A stretch of DNA of 64,000 nt from Frigoriglobus tundricola. Lineage in GTDB: Bacteria > Planctomycetota > Planctomycetia > Gemmatales > Gemmataceae. The stretch is from NCBI RefSeq assembly GCF_013128195.2, contig NZ_CP053452.2:5952001-6016000 (forward strand), written 5' to 3'. This document shows, piece after piece, positions 31,841 through 40,800 of the stretch (its first letter is position 1; every line of letters starts with the position of its first letter). The notes beneath the pieces are model-generated. The model saw only the letters and a program-made list of their open reading frames with translations. It was not told the origin of the DNA and did not search any database. Made by a program: the position numbers and the translations under genes.

Positions 31841-34081
31841 CTACCGCCGGCCGCGGGTGCGGCGGGGCGGCTTGGTCGCGGTGGGCGTGGTCGGCGGCGG
31901 CGCGGGCGGCTCGTTCGCCTGTTCGAGGAACCGCGTCTGGCTCCGCAGCGGCGCCTGGCCGTCCGGCGGGGTGACGCGGCGGTACGTGCCGTCCGGGAGC
32001 AGCTCGCGGGCCTTTGCGGTGTCCGCGAGGGTCGTCCGCAGGATGTCGATGACCCGCTGTTTCAGGTCCTGCTGCTCGATCGGGAAAACGACCTCGACCC
32101 GCCGGCTCAGGTTGCGGTCCATCCAGTCCGCGCTGCCGACGTACACCTCCGGGGCGCCGCCGTTCTCAAAGTAGAAGATGCGGCTGTGCTCCAAAAACCG
32201 GTCCACCACCGAGATCACGCGGATGTTGTCGCTCACGCCCGGCACCCCGGGGCGCAGCGAGCAGATGCCGCGGCACGCGATGTCGATCTTCACGCCCGCC
32301 TGGCTGGCCCGGTAGAGCGCCTTCACGACCGCCGGCTCCAGGACGCCGTTGAGCTTCACCAGGAGGCGGGCCGGCTTGCCGGCCTTCTGGTTCGCGGCCT
32401 CGCGGTCGATCTTCTCGATCATCTGGATCTGGAGCCGGGCCGGCGCGACGAGCAGCTTCCGCATCGGCGGCAGCGTCGTGCTCGCGGTCAGGTGGTTGAA
32501 GAGGAGCGTCACGTCCTCCGCGACGTCCGGGTTGCAGGTGAACAGGCCCAGGTCGGTGTACACCCGGGCCGTCTGCGGGTTGTAGTTGCCGGTGCCCAGG
32601 TGGACGTAGCGGCGCATGGTGTTGTCCTCGTCCCGGCGCACCACCAGCGCCACCTTGCAGTGCGTCTTGAGGCCGACGAACCCGAACACGACGTGGACGC
32701 CGGCCTTTTCCAGTTCGCGCGCCCAGAGGATGTTCCGCTCCTCGTCCATGCGGGCCTTCAGCTCCACCACGGCGGTCACCTGTTTGCCGCGGTCGGCGGC
32801 CCGCTGGAGCGCGCGGACGATGGGCGAGTCGCTCGACGTGCGGTAGAGCGTCTGTTTGATGGCGAGCACGCGGTCGTCGGCCGCGGCGGCCTCAATGAAC
32901 TCGACCACCGGGGCGAACGATTCGAACGGGTGGAACACGAGCACGTCGCGCCCGCGGATCACCGACCACGGGTTGGTGGCCTGGGCGAACGCGGGGACCG
33001 GCGCCGGTGAGTACGGCGGGTCGCGCAGGTCCGCGAAGCCGGGCACGGCGAGGATCTGGAACAGCCCGGTCAGGTCGAGCGGGCCGGGCGTCGGGCACAC
33101 GTCGGCGGCGTTCAGTTTCAGGCCGTCGGTGAGGAACAACTGCACGTCGCCCGGCGCGCCGGTCTCGATCTCCAGGCGCACCGGCTGCCCGCGGCGCCGC
33201 GCCCGCACGTGCGCCTCGATCTCCTCGAGCAGGTCGTCCACCTCGTCGTCCAGCTCGTACTCGCTGTCCCGGGTGACGCGGAACGGGGTCGTCGCCCCGA
33301 TCTCCAGACCGGGGAACAGGACGTCCAGGTGCAACCGGATCGCGTCCTCCAGCGGCAGGAACGCGTGCGCGAGCGGGGCGGGTCCGGGGCGCGTGGCGAA
33401 GGCGATGACCCCCGAACTCTCGCCGTTCGCGCCCGGTTTCGGTTTCTCCTCCGCCGCCCCGGGGGGGGCCTCGCCCTTCGCCGCGGGGAGCGGGAGGAAG
33501 CGCGGCAGCACGCCGGGCACCTGGACGACCGCGTACATCGGGTCGGCGTCGTTCGGCCGGCGCAACGTGACGGCCAGGTTGAGCGTCTTGTTCTGGAGGT
33601 GCGGGAACGGGTGCGCCGGGTCGGTCGAGAGCGGCGTGAGCACGGGGAAGATCTCCCGCGTGAACACCCCGCGGATGTGAGCCCGTTCGGCGTCGGACAG
33701 TTGGTCGGCCGTGCGCAGCACGACGCCGCGGGCGGCCAGGGCCGGCAACAGCTCCTCGCGCAGCACGCGGTACTGCTCGCCCACCAGCTCGCGGGTCGTC
33801 TCCCGGATCTGTTCGAGCTGGAGCCGCGGGGACATCTGATCGGCCCCGGACCCGATCGGGATGTTCGCGTGCACCTTCTGCTGAATGTTGCCGACCCGGA
33901 CCATGAAGAACTCGTCCAGGTTCGAGCTGAAGATGGCGAGGAACTTCAGCCGCTCGAGGAGCGGAACGGTCGGATCTTGCGCCTCTTCCAGCACCCGCCG
34001 GTTGAAACCCAGCCAGCTCAGGTCGCGGTTGATGTAAAGAGCCGGGTCGTCGAGGTTGTTCGGGTTGACAGGCGCTTGCAC
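31841..34081 (-). CDS. ppk1: Polyphosphate kinase PPK1
   Basis: This 746-residue protein makes or uses inorganic polyphosphate from ATP. It has the N-terminal YINRDLSWLGFNRRVLEEA and SSNLDEFFMVRVGN, the head-domain HPFPHLQNKTLNL, and the two catalytic PLD-like domains. VVELKARMDEERNILWAREL precedes the phospho-acceptor H474 in GLKTHCK; then come YVHLGTGNYNP and VVDRFLEHSRIFYF with the second histidine near 632. The start is taken as the GTG at 34081, which has GGAG nearby; a longer frame to 34159 starts in an unlikely leader. A C-terminal tail of about 30 residues rich in proline, threonine and arginine is beyond the usual fold. It is divergent from a phosphatase gene. Confidence 0.95.
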   Translation of the reverse strand: MQAPVNPNNLDDPALYINRDLSWLGFNRRVLEEAQDPTVPLLERLKFLAIFSSNLDEFFMVRVGNIQQKVHANIPIGSGADQMSPRLQLEQIRETTRELVGEQYRVLREELLPALAARGVVLRTADQLSDAERAHIRGVFTREIFPVLTPLSTDPAHPFPHLQNKTLNLAVTLRRPNDADPMYAVVQVPGVLPRFLPLPAAKGEAPPGAAEEKPKPGANGESSGVIAFATRPGPAPLAHAFLPLEDAIRLHLDVLFPGLEIGATTPFRVTRDSEYELDDEVDDLLEEIEAHVRARRRGQPVRLEIETGAPGDVQLFLTDGLKLNAADVCPTPGPLDLTGLFQILAVPGFADLRDPPYSPAPVPAFAQATNPWSVIRGRDVLVFHPFESFAPVVEFIEAAAADDRVLAIKQTLYRTSSDSPIVRALQRAADRGKQVTAVVELKARMDEERNILWARELEKAGVHVVFGFVGLKTHCKVALVVRRDEDNTMRRYVHLGTGNYNPQTARVYTDLGLFTCNPDVAEDVTLLFNHLTASTTLPPMRKLLVAPARLQIQMIEKIDREAANQKAGKPARLLVKLNGVLEPAVVKALYRASQAGVKIDIACRGICSLRPGVPGVSDNIRVISVVDRFLEHSRIFYFENGGAPEVYVGSADWMDRNLSRRVEVVFPIEQQDLKQRVIDILRTTLADTAKARELLPDGTYRRVTPPDGQAPLRSQTRFLEQANEPPAPPPTTPTATKPPRRTRGRR

Positions 34082-34268
34082 GACGCACGCTCCGAATAGA
34101 CGGGTCCGCGAACGGAAACGATCAGTATACCCCAGCGGCGCAAACGACGGACAGGGCAACCGTTGGGTGTCAACTGAAGATCACACAGAGTTCATTTCCG
34201 GCCCACACACGAGCATACCCCAACTTGCCCTTCCCCTGCCGCACATCTTGTGGCATTCTCCGCGCCGC

Positions 34269-35309
34269 ATGGACGCACCCGAACCCGATCTCCCGCACGT
34301 CCGCCCGGAACCGCCGGCTTCACCGCGGCGGGTCTCGCGCCGCGCGCTGTTGAAACTGGCCGGCGGGGCCGCCGCGCTGGGGTTCGGCTACGAAGCGCTC
34401 CGCGTGACCACGCTCACCAACGTCCACGCCGTGATCCCCGGCCGCGTGTACCGCACGGCCCAGTTGAAGCCCGAGCAGCTCCGCGCGCTGATCGCCGAAA
34501 AGCAGATCAAAACGGTGGTCAACCTGCGCGGCGTGTGCAGCAACATGCCCTGGTACCTGGGCGAGTGCCGCGCCTCGCACGCCGCGAACGTGAACCAGGA
34601 GGACATCACCTTCTCGGCCAAGCGGTTCCCGGCGCCGAGCGAAATTCGACGGCTGATTGACGTTCTCGACCACACCGCCTACCCGATCGTTATGCACTGC
34701 CAGCGCGGGGCCGATCGGACCGGGCTGGCCGCGACGGTGGTGAAGCTGCTCCAGACGGACGCCGATCTGCCCGCCGCCCGCCGCCAGCTCTGGCCCCGGT
34801 ACGGGCACTTCGCGGTCGGCCGCACCGCCGTCCTCGACGAGTTCTTCGACTACTATCGAGGGTGGCTCGCCGCACGGGGCGAGCGGCACTCGCCCGCCCG
34901 CTTCCGCCAGTGGGTCGAGACCGATTACTGCCCCGGCCCGTACCGCGCGCGGTTGTCACTCATCGGCGCGTCGGAGTTCCCCGCGAACCGCGGGTGGGCC
35001 GTCACCGTGCGGGCGGAAAACACCTCGATCGAGCCGTGGCACTTCGCGCCGGGCGCCGCGGGCGGCATCCGGCTGCGGTACACGGTCGCCGGATCGGCCG
35101 GGTTCGTTTATCGGGCCTACTGCGGGCGGTTCACCCGCACCGTGAACCCGGGCGAACACATCGACCTCGTGTGCGGGCTGCCCCCGGCCCCCGCCGGGCA
35201 CTATTCGCTCTCGGCCGATTTGCTCGACTCGCAGCCGATCGAACTGCTGAACTCCGATTTCGTGCAATACGGCTCCGAGCCACTGGCGGCGTCGGTGGTC
35301 CTCACGTGA
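34269..35309 (+). CDS. Tyrosine/dual-specificity-type phosphatase with Tat-like N-terminus and C-terminal beta-sandwich
   Basis: This is a 346-residue protein. Residues 20-45 (RRVSRRALLKLAGGAAALGF) look like a Tat-type signal or anchor. Residues 55-200 form a DSP/PTP domain with VVNLRGVC and the P-loop HCQRGADRTG, where C144 to R150 give CX5R. The C-terminal part (about 235-340, SLIGASEFPANRGWAVTVRA and a GEHIDLVCGLPPAPAG strand) is beta-rich and may be an Ig-like or carbohydrate-type domain; I cannot name it. It would act outside the cytoplasmic membrane on phosphorylated proteins, inositides or polymers. It shares an intergenic region with ppk1, which reads the other way. Polyphosphate as substrate is speculative. 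Confidence 0.78.
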   Translation: MDAPEPDLPHVRPEPPASPRRVSRRALLKLAGGAAALGFGYEALRVTTLTNVHAVIPGRVYRTAQLKPEQLRALIAEKQIKTVVNLRGVCSNMPWYLGECRASHAANVNQEDITFSAKRFPAPSEIRRLIDVLDHTAYPIVMHCQRGADRTGLAATVVKLLQTDADLPAARRQLWPRYGHFAVGRTAVLDEFFDYYRGWLAARGERHSPARFRQWVETDYCPGPYRARLSLIGASEFPANRGWAVTVRAENTSIEPWHFAPGAAGGIRLRYTVAGSAGFVYRAYCGRFTRTVNPGEHIDLVCGLPPAPAGHYSLSADLLDSQPIELLNSDFVQYGSEPLAASVVLT

Positions 35310-35329
35310 GGGGCGGACGAACCCAACCC

Positions 35330-35460
35330 CCCGGCCCCCTTCCCTAAAGGGAAGGGGAAGAAAGAGAAGCGTCTACTGTCAAAAGCCCCTCTCCCGCCCC
35401 GGCCCGCGAGAAGCTCCGCTGACAGGGCCGGGGAGCAAGGGAGAAGGGCCGGGAGGGGTC
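35330..35460. repeat. GC-rich palindromic element before the glycosyltransferase
   Basis: The stretch holds CCCCCTTCCCTAAAGGGAAGGGG, then CCCCTCTCCCGCCCCGGCCC facing GGGCCGGGG and GGGAGAAGGGCCGGGAGGGG at its end. The inner arms pair, and the outer CCGGCCCCCTTCCCT pairs with AGGGAGAAGGGCCGG imperfectly. It is of the same general make-up as the element in the vanZ-like gene. It ends right before the start of the next gene. Confidence 0.65.
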
Positions 35461-35464
35461 TTCG

Positions 35465-36451
35465 ATGCTGTTGTCCGTGGTGGTACCGGTGAAGGACGAG
35501 CGGGAGAACGTGCGCCCGCTGTTCGAGCGGGTTCGCGACGCACTCGACGGGGCGCGGTCCGGCCCCTGGGAACTCGTGTTCGTGGACGACGGCAGCACCG
35601 ACGGCACGTTCGCCGAACTCGAAGCCGTTGCGACGGCTGATAACCGTGTGAAAGTGGTCCGCCTGCGCCGGAACTTCGGCCAGAGCGCCGCCACGCAAGC
35701 CGGGCTCGACGCGGCCCGCGGCGACGTCCTCGTCACGATGGACGGCGACCTCCAGAACGACCCGGCCGACATCCCGCTCATGGTCGCGAAGCTGACCGAG
35801 GGGGGCTACGACGCGGTCCTCGGCCAGCGCCTCAAGCGGCAGGACAAACTCATCCTGCGGAAGGTGCCGAGCCTGACGGCGAACTGGCTCATCCGCAAGG
35901 TGCTGGGCGTGCCGTTCAAGGACTTCGGCTGCACCCTGCGGGCCGTGCGCCGCGACGTGTTCGACGGGTTGGTGCTCTATGGCGAGATGCACCGGTTCAT
36001 CACCGCGCTCATCATGCAGCAGGGCGCCCGGGTCGCGCAGATCGAGGTGCGGCACCACCCGCGGACGGCCGGCCAGTCGAAGTACAACCTGACCCGCACC
36101 GTCCGGGTGGTCCTCGACCTGATGACGGTGAAGTTCCAGGGCAGCTTCCAGACCCGGCCGATGCACCTGTTCGGCGGGGTCGGGCTGGCGTGCATGCTGG
36201 CGGGGTTCGTGAGCGTGGTGACGTCGGGGGTCATGAAGTACACGACCGGCCCCGGCATGACCGCGAACCCGCTGTTCCTGCTCGGGGCCGTGGCCGGGCT
36301 CATCGGGGTGCAGTTCGTCTCGCTCGGCCTGATGGGCGAGGTCCTCACCCGCGTGTATTACGAGAGCCAGGGCAAGCGGCCGTATGTCGTCCGCGAGCGG
36401 CGGAACCTGGACAAGCCGTTGCTCCCCGGGCGCGGGTCGATCGCCGCGTGA
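35465..36451 (+). CDS. Family 2 glycosyltransferase, DPM/ArnC-like
   Basis: The GT2 nucleotide-binding start LSVVVPVKDERENV is followed by ELVFVDDGSTDGTFAEL, the RNFGQSAATQAGLDAA segment, and the metal-binding MDGDLQNDP (about residues 93-101). The HRFITAL stretch and RTAGQSKYNLTR follow, which fits polyprenyl-phosphate sugar transferases. Two membrane helices (about 238-260 and 268-297) anchor the 328-residue protein at the end. These enzymes load sugars onto undecaprenyl phosphate for envelope polymers. It is followed 24 bases later by another glycosyltransferase on the same strand, so the two probably form an operon. Confidence 0.9.
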   Translation: MLLSVVVPVKDERENVRPLFERVRDALDGARSGPWELVFVDDGSTDGTFAELEAVATADNRVKVVRLRRNFGQSAATQAGLDAARGDVLVTMDGDLQNDPADIPLMVAKLTEGGYDAVLGQRLKRQDKLILRKVPSLTANWLIRKVLGVPFKDFGCTLRAVRRDVFDGLVLYGEMHRFITALIMQQGARVAQIEVRHHPRTAGQSKYNLTRTVRVVLDLMTVKFQGSFQTRPMHLFGGVGLACMLAGFVSVVTSGVMKYTTGPGMTANPLFLLGAVAGLIGVQFVSLGLMGEVLTRVYYESQGKRPYVVRERRNLDKPLLPGRGSIAA

Positions 36452-36475
36452 CCGGTCCCGGACCTCGTAGTATGA

Positions 36476-37813
36476 ATGCGGGCCGCTCTTACCCGCATTC
36501 GAGAACAACTTTTGCACCTCGCACTGGTGTGCCCGTCGATGCACGGGCACCTGAACCCCATGACCACGCTCGGCCGGGAACTCGCCCGGCGCGGGCACCG
36601 CGTGTCGCTCGTCGGTTCGCCGGACGCACGGGCCAAGGCCGATGCGTGCGGGTTCGACCTGTTGCCGGTGGGGGTCCCGGAGCACGAATCGGGTCGGTCC
36701 GCGGCCGGGCTGGCGCGGTTGGCGGAACTGAAGGGCATCGCCGCACTGAAGCTGACGGGGCAACTGTTACGTGAGGTGACGGCGATCGGTCTGCGCGACA
36801 TCCCGGGGGCCATCGCCCGCGCCGGCATCGACGCCTGCGTGGTGGACCAGGTTTCGCCCGAGGGCGCGGCGGTCGCGGAGGTCGCGAACCGCCCGTTCGT
36901 GGTGGCCTGCAACGCCCTGGCCATGCACCAGGAGCCGAGCGTCCCGCCGCCGGTCCTCGGTTGGAAGCACCGGACCGGCTGGGCGGCCCGGCTCCGCAAC
37001 CGGCTGGGCAACCGGATTCTGGAACTCGCCGTCGCTCCGCTCGCACGGGTGGTGAACCAGTACCGGACGGCACACGGGCTCCCGCGGTATCGGATGAGTG
37101 ACAGGGCACTTGTCGGGCTGGCGCAGGTCGCGCAGCAACCGGCGTTCTTCGACTTCCCCCGCACGCAACTGCCCGCCCACTTCCATTACACCGGCCCCTG
37201 GCACGGCCCGCAACGGGACACCGAAACCGCCGCGTTCCCCTGGGAGGAGCTGACGGACCGGCCCCTGGTGTACGCTTCGCTCGGGACCGTTCAGAACCGG
37301 TTGCACGGCGTCTTCGCCGCGATCCTCGCCGGGTGCGCGCCGCTCGATGTTCAGGTCGTCGTGTCGCTCGGCCGCCCGGACGGGGTCTGGGCCGGGGCCG
37401 TCCCGGCCAACGCCCTCGTGGTCCCGTTCGCCCCGCAACTGACCCTCCTGAAGCGGGCCAGCGTCCTCATCACCCATGCGGGGATGAACACCGCCCTGGA
37501 GGGGTTGGCCCACGGGGTACCAATGGTGTGCGTCCCGGTGACGAACGACCAGCCGGGCGTGGCGCAACGGGTGGAGTGGCTCGGGGCCGGTGAGATTCTG
37601 AAGCCCCAGCGGGTGGCCGCGGAGCGGGTGCGCGCCGCCGTGACCCGGTTGTTGAACGACGAACGGTACCGCACAACGGCCCGGCGCCTCCGCGATCAAA
37701 TGGCCGCCGCGCCGGGGGTCGGTCGGGCCGCGGACATCGTGGAGGAAGCGTTCCGAACCGGGCGTCACGTCTTGCGCGGGGCCGGCGCCGTAACGCTGGT
37801 ACGGGCGGAATGA
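36476..37813 (+). CDS. GT1-family glycosyltransferase (UGT/MGT-like)
   Basis: This 445-residue protein begins with CPSMHGHLNPMTTLGRELAR, RRGHRVSLVG and ends with the UGT signature THAGMNTALEGLAHGVPMVC, then VPVTNDQPGVAQRVEWLGAGE. This is the GT1 macrolide/zeaxanthin glycosyltransferase pattern. Acceptors in such enzymes are small lipophilic molecules such as carotenoids. The ATG at 36476 is favoured, but a TTG about 36 bases later would start directly at the first strand. There are no membrane helices. The neighbours make a role in glycosylating a lipid or pigment possible but unproven. Confidence 0.88.
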   Translation: MRAALTRIREQLLHLALVCPSMHGHLNPMTTLGRELARRGHRVSLVGSPDARAKADACGFDLLPVGVPEHESGRSAAGLARLAELKGIAALKLTGQLLREVTAIGLRDIPGAIARAGIDACVVDQVSPEGAAVAEVANRPFVVACNALAMHQEPSVPPPVLGWKHRTGWAARLRNRLGNRILELAVAPLARVVNQYRTAHGLPRYRMSDRALVGLAQVAQQPAFFDFPRTQLPAHFHYTGPWHGPQRDTETAAFPWEELTDRPLVYASLGTVQNRLHGVFAAILAGCAPLDVQVVVSLGRPDGVWAGAVPANALVVPFAPQLTLLKRASVLITHAGMNTALEGLAHGVPMVCVPVTNDQPGVAQRVEWLGAGEILKPQRVAAERVRAAVTRLLNDERYRTTARRLRDQMAAAPGVGRAADIVEEAFRTGRHVLRGAGAVTLVRAE

Positions 37814-37915
37814 CGGGCGCGACTGGCTTCTCCCGTTGTCGTGGGGTAGGATAGAGTTCGGCCCCATTTCTCCGCCCGATCGCTGATTGCTACCGCATCG
37901 CCGCCGGAGTCGCGA

Positions 37916-38857
37916 ATGTCCGTGTCGTACAAGTGTACCAACCCCGAGTGCGGGGTGACGCTGAAGACGCCCAACCGCGTTGCGGTCGGCAAGTCGGTCA
38001 AGTGCCCGAAGTGCGGCAAGATGTTCGTGCCGGAGCCGGCGCCCAAAGAGGAGAACGCGGCCGGAACGCTGAAACTCGTGGACGAGCCGAAGAAACCCGA
38101 GCCGCCCCCCGTCGCTCCCAAAAAGCCCTACGAGGACGACGACGACGAGGACGCGGCATCGGTGAAGAGGGGCTACGGGGTGACCGCCGAGACGGAGGAG
38201 GAGAAGGCGGCCGCGGAGAAGAACAAGCCGACGTTCACGGAGGTGCAGGACAAGTTCAAGAAGAGCGCCCGCGGCCCGGCCATGTCGCTCCTGGTCATGC
38301 CGAGCAACCTGCTCACCGGTGCCGGGCTGCTGACCGGCGTGGCCGGGCTCGCCCTGTTCGTCAACGGGATGTGGCCGCTGGTGTTCAACGACGCCCCGCC
38401 CGGTGAGGAGGAGATGGAAGAGGCGATCGTCACGATGATGATGGGCATCTTCACCTTCTTCTGGGGCGCGATGGTCTGCTTCGGCGCCAGCCAGATGCAG
38501 GAACTCTCGTCCTACCCGTGGTCGCTGATCGGCGCCATCATGGGCGTCGTCCCGCTCCTCGTGGGCATCTACTGCATCGTGATGCTCCAGAACCCGAAAG
38601 TGAAAGCCGGGTTCGAGGAAATGGAAGGCAGCGCCGAAGAAGACGAGGACGATGACGGGAAGGGGAAGAAGAAAGAAGACGACGACGATGAAGATGAAGA
38701 TGACGACGACGATGAAGATGATGAAGATGACGATGACGACGACCGGCCGAAGAAAGGGAAGGGCAGAGGGAAGGAGAAAGAAAAGGCTGGAAAGGGCGCC
38801 AAGAAGGCCGGCAAGGGGCCGGCGAAGAAGTCACGCGGTGGAGACGAGGACGAATGA
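37916..38857 (+). CDS. Zinc-ribbon membrane protein with acidic/basic tail
   Basis: This 313-residue protein has an N-terminal zinc ribbon (CTNPECGV and CPKCGKMF, residues 7-40). A charged linker rich in Asp and Glu follows. Three or four hydrophobic segments come next (MSLLVMPSNLLTGAGLLTGVAGLALF, IVTMMMGIFTFFWGAMVCF, and WSLIGAIMGVVPLLVGIYCIV). The last 90 residues are runs of Asp/Glu and then Lys/Gly. Such Zn-ribbon plus membrane proteins are common in planctomycetes and of unknown role. Its stop overlaps the sigma factor start by four bases, so they are coupled. Confidence 0.75.
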   Translation: MSVSYKCTNPECGVTLKTPNRVAVGKSVKCPKCGKMFVPEPAPKEENAAGTLKLVDEPKKPEPPPVAPKKPYEDDDDEDAASVKRGYGVTAETEEEKAAAEKNKPTFTEVQDKFKKSARGPAMSLLVMPSNLLTGAGLLTGVAGLALFVNGMWPLVFNDAPPGEEEMEEAIVTMMMGIFTFFWGAMVCFGASQMQELSSYPWSLIGAIMGVVPLLVGIYCIVMLQNPKVKAGFEEMEGSAEEDEDDDGKGKKKEDDDDEDEDDDDDEDDEDDDDDDRPKKGKGRGKEKEKAGKGAKKAGKGPAKKSRGGDEDE

Positions 38858-39417
38858 ACGCACCCCCCGACACGGCCGGTCCGACGGACGCGACCCTGCT
38901 CGCCCGGTTCCGGGCCGGCGACGCGGCCGCGCTCGATCCGCTGTTCGCCCGGTACGAGGAGCCGGTGTTCCGCTTCCTCTTCGGCGTCCTCCGCGATCAC
39001 CACGCGGCCGAAGACGCGCTCCAGGAAACGTTCGTCCTGGCGCTCCGGAAAGCCGACGCGGTCACCCCGGAGACGTTCCGCGGCTGGCTGTTCACCGTCG
39101 CGTACCGGCAGGCGATGCTCCTCAAGCGCAAGGCGAAGCGGTTGCCCGCGCAGGCCGACGATCTCGCGCTCGTGGGGCTGGTCGGTGACGAACCGGCCGA
39201 CGCCCGCGCCGGGGTGACCGACGACGCGCGACAGGTGCGCGCCCTGCTCGACCTGTTGCCCGCGCCCCAGCGCGCCGTGATCGCGGCCCGCGTCTTCGAC
39301 GGGCTGACGTTCCGCGAGGTGGCGGCGGTGCTCGGGTGCCCGCTCAACACCGCTCTGGCCCGCATGCACGACGGCCTGAGAAAGCTCCGCGAACTGTGGG
39401 AGGCCCGCCATGCCTGA
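38854..39417 (+). CDS. ECF-type RNA polymerase sigma factor
   Basis: This 187-residue protein has sigma region 2 (ATLLARFRAGDAAALDPLFA and a VFRFLFGVLRDHHAAEDALQETFVLAL stretch) and region 4 (LLDLLPAPQRAVIAARVFDG and a TFREVAAVLGCPLNTALARMHDGLRKL helix-turn-helix). It is translationally coupled to the Zn-ribbon gene before it (4-base overlap) and overlaps the following anti-sigma-like gene by eight bases. This is the classic cotranscription of an ECF factor with its regulator. The target promoters are unknown. Confidence 0.9.
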   Translation: MNAPPDTAGPTDATLLARFRAGDAAALDPLFARYEEPVFRFLFGVLRDHHAAEDALQETFVLALRKADAVTPETFRGWLFTVAYRQAMLLKRKAKRLPAQADDLALVGLVGDEPADARAGVTDDARQVRALLDLLPAPQRAVIAARVFDGLTFREVAAVLGCPLNTALARMHDGLRKLRELWEARHA

Positions 39418-40057
39418 CCCCAACCTGTCGGGAACCGCGCTCCGCTACGCGGCCGGCGACCTCCCCCCCGACGAGGCCGCGTCGTTCGAGGCGCGCCTGG
39501 CGGAGGACCAGGACGCGCGCGAGGCACTGGCCGAGGCCGTGCGCCTGTCGGCCGCGGCCATCGGCCAGAAGCCGCCGGCCCCGCACCCGTCGTTCCGGGC
39601 CGCCATTCGCGCGCGGGTGAACCTGGGCGCGCACCGCGGGCACCCGTTCGCGTGGGTCGGGCTGGGCGGGGCCGTCGTCGCCGTCTGCACGCTGGTCGCC
39701 TTGTCGGTGGGCGACCGGCCCCCGGCGAACACCGGCGCGGCCGTCGCGGTCGCCGCCCCCGCGTCCACCGAGGTGGCTCCGGCCCCGCACCCCATCGAAC
39801 CGCCCGCGCAGGCGGCGGGGGGGCCGCGGGACCAGGTGGCGAGCGGCGGAGCGACCGACGCTCCCGAGGCGATCGATTGCTGCGATGAGCCGCGGAGCGT
39901 CGCGGAAATCTGGGCCGATCTGAGTACGACCGAGCACCTGGAAAAGGCCCGCGACGACGAGACCCGCTTCCGGACGCACGTCCGCACCCTGGCGACGCCG
40001 AACCACCTCTACGCGAGTGTGAAGGCCGCCGGGCTGGCCGACGCGCCGCACCCGTAA
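39410..40057 (+). CDS. Anti-sigma-like membrane protein
   Basis: This is a 215-residue protein. The N-terminal 60 residues (ALRYAAGDLPPDEAASFEARL, then AREALAEAVRLS) are like the anti-sigma domain that holds the DE-rich helices of ECF regulators, but no HxxxCxxC zinc motif is seen. A single membrane helix follows at about 82-103 (WVGLGGAVVAVCTLVALSVG). The extracytoplasmic part is proline-alanine rich and then has a small domain with DAPEAIDCCDEPRSVAEIWA. It overlaps the sigma factor by eight bases, which is why I assign the role. Confidence 0.72.
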   Translation: MPDPNLSGTALRYAAGDLPPDEAASFEARLAEDQDAREALAEAVRLSAAAIGQKPPAPHPSFRAAIRARVNLGAHRGHPFAWVGLGGAVVAVCTLVALSVGDRPPANTGAAVAVAAPASTEVAPAPHPIEPPAQAAGGPRDQVASGGATDAPEAIDCCDEPRSVAEIWADLSTTEHLEKARDDETRFRTHVRTLATPNHLYASVKAAGLADAPHP

Positions 40058-40171
40058 CGGTTCGTGGTGCGGACGCCGCCGGGCGCGTGAGCGACCCGGC
40101 GCCCGTCGGTTGTTGCTCCCCGTCGCTCGATGTCCCGTTCGAGTTCCCGTCTCGTTCGAGAGGGATTTGGC

Positions 40172-40720
40172 ATGTTCAGAACGGCATTCGCCTGCGTCGC
40201 CGCGTGCGCGGCGGCGGCGCTGTTCCCGTGCGCCGCGCGCGCCGAGCCGCTACCGAAATTCACGGAGGAGCGAGAGGCGGCGGCGCTCCACTTCGTCCGC
40301 AGGCACTACCCGGACCTCATCCCCCTGCTCAGCGAGTTGAAGAAGAACAACCGCACGGCCTATGAACTTCAGGTGCGCGAAACCTTCCAGGTGACGGAAC
40401 TGCTCGCGGACCTGCAAGACGATCCGAAACGGCACGACCTCGAACTCAAGATCTGGAAGGCGGAGAACAAGTCGCTCGTGCTGGTGGCGCGGCTCGCCTC
40501 TTCGAAAGAGGAGGAGCGGAAGGGGGTGGAGGAGCAACTGCTCGCCCTGGCGAAAGAGCTGGTCGAACTCGATTTGCACTCGATGGAACACCGCGTCGAG
40601 GTGCTGAACACGGAACTGGCGGCCGCAAAGGAGGAACTCACGAAGTTCCGCGACAACCTGGACCGCACCACGAAGGACCGCTTCGAGGGCCTGCTGGAGA
40701 AAGCGAAGAAGAAGAAGTGA
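40172..40720 (+). CDS. Secreted coiled-coil hypothetical protein
   Basis: The ATG at 40172 has AGAGGG just upstream and gives a signal peptide (MFRTAFACVAAC, cleavage near ARAEP at 26-30). An earlier ATG at 40130 in frame lacks a signal. The 182 residues are mostly helical: EEREAAALHFVRRHYPDLIPL, LKIWKAENKSLVLVARLASS, and HRVEVLNTELAAAKEELTKF, with heptad patterns. No family assigned. It follows the sigma/anti-sigma pair by 114 bases and may be a third member of the same unit. Confidence 0.65.
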   Translation: MFRTAFACVAACAAAALFPCAARAEPLPKFTEEREAAALHFVRRHYPDLIPLLSELKKNNRTAYELQVRETFQVTELLADLQDDPKRHDLELKIWKAENKSLVLVARLASSKEEERKGVEEQLLALAKELVELDLHSMEHRVEVLNTELAAAKEELTKFRDNLDRTTKDRFEGLLEKAKKKK

Positions 40721-40763
40721 GGCGCCGTTGTGTCCGGGCGCGGCACAGCCAGAGCGCACCCGG

Positions 40764-40794
40764 TTGACGCATTCAAGGGCGGAGCGTCTACAAT
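40764..40794 (+). promoter_or_regulatory. Sigma-70 promoter giving a leaderless transcript
   Basis: TTGACG (40764-40769) and TACAAT (40789-40794) each match the consensus in five of six bases, with 19 bases between them. The predicted start is 6 to 7 bases after the -10 box, at or next to the ATG at 40801. There is no Shine-Dalgarno sequence upstream of the ATG. Confidence 0.55.
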
Positions 40795-40800
40795 AGCCTA

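Noticed and set aside
34082-34159. N-terminal extension of the polyphosphate kinase
   Set aside because: The extra 26 residues are not like PPK1, and a GTG with a nearby GGAG begins right before the conserved part.
38640-38750. Run of GAC/GAT/GAA triplets that looks like a DNA tandem repeat
   Set aside because: It is an Asp/Glu-rich tail of the membrane protein at 37916 with irregular codons, not an exact tandem array.
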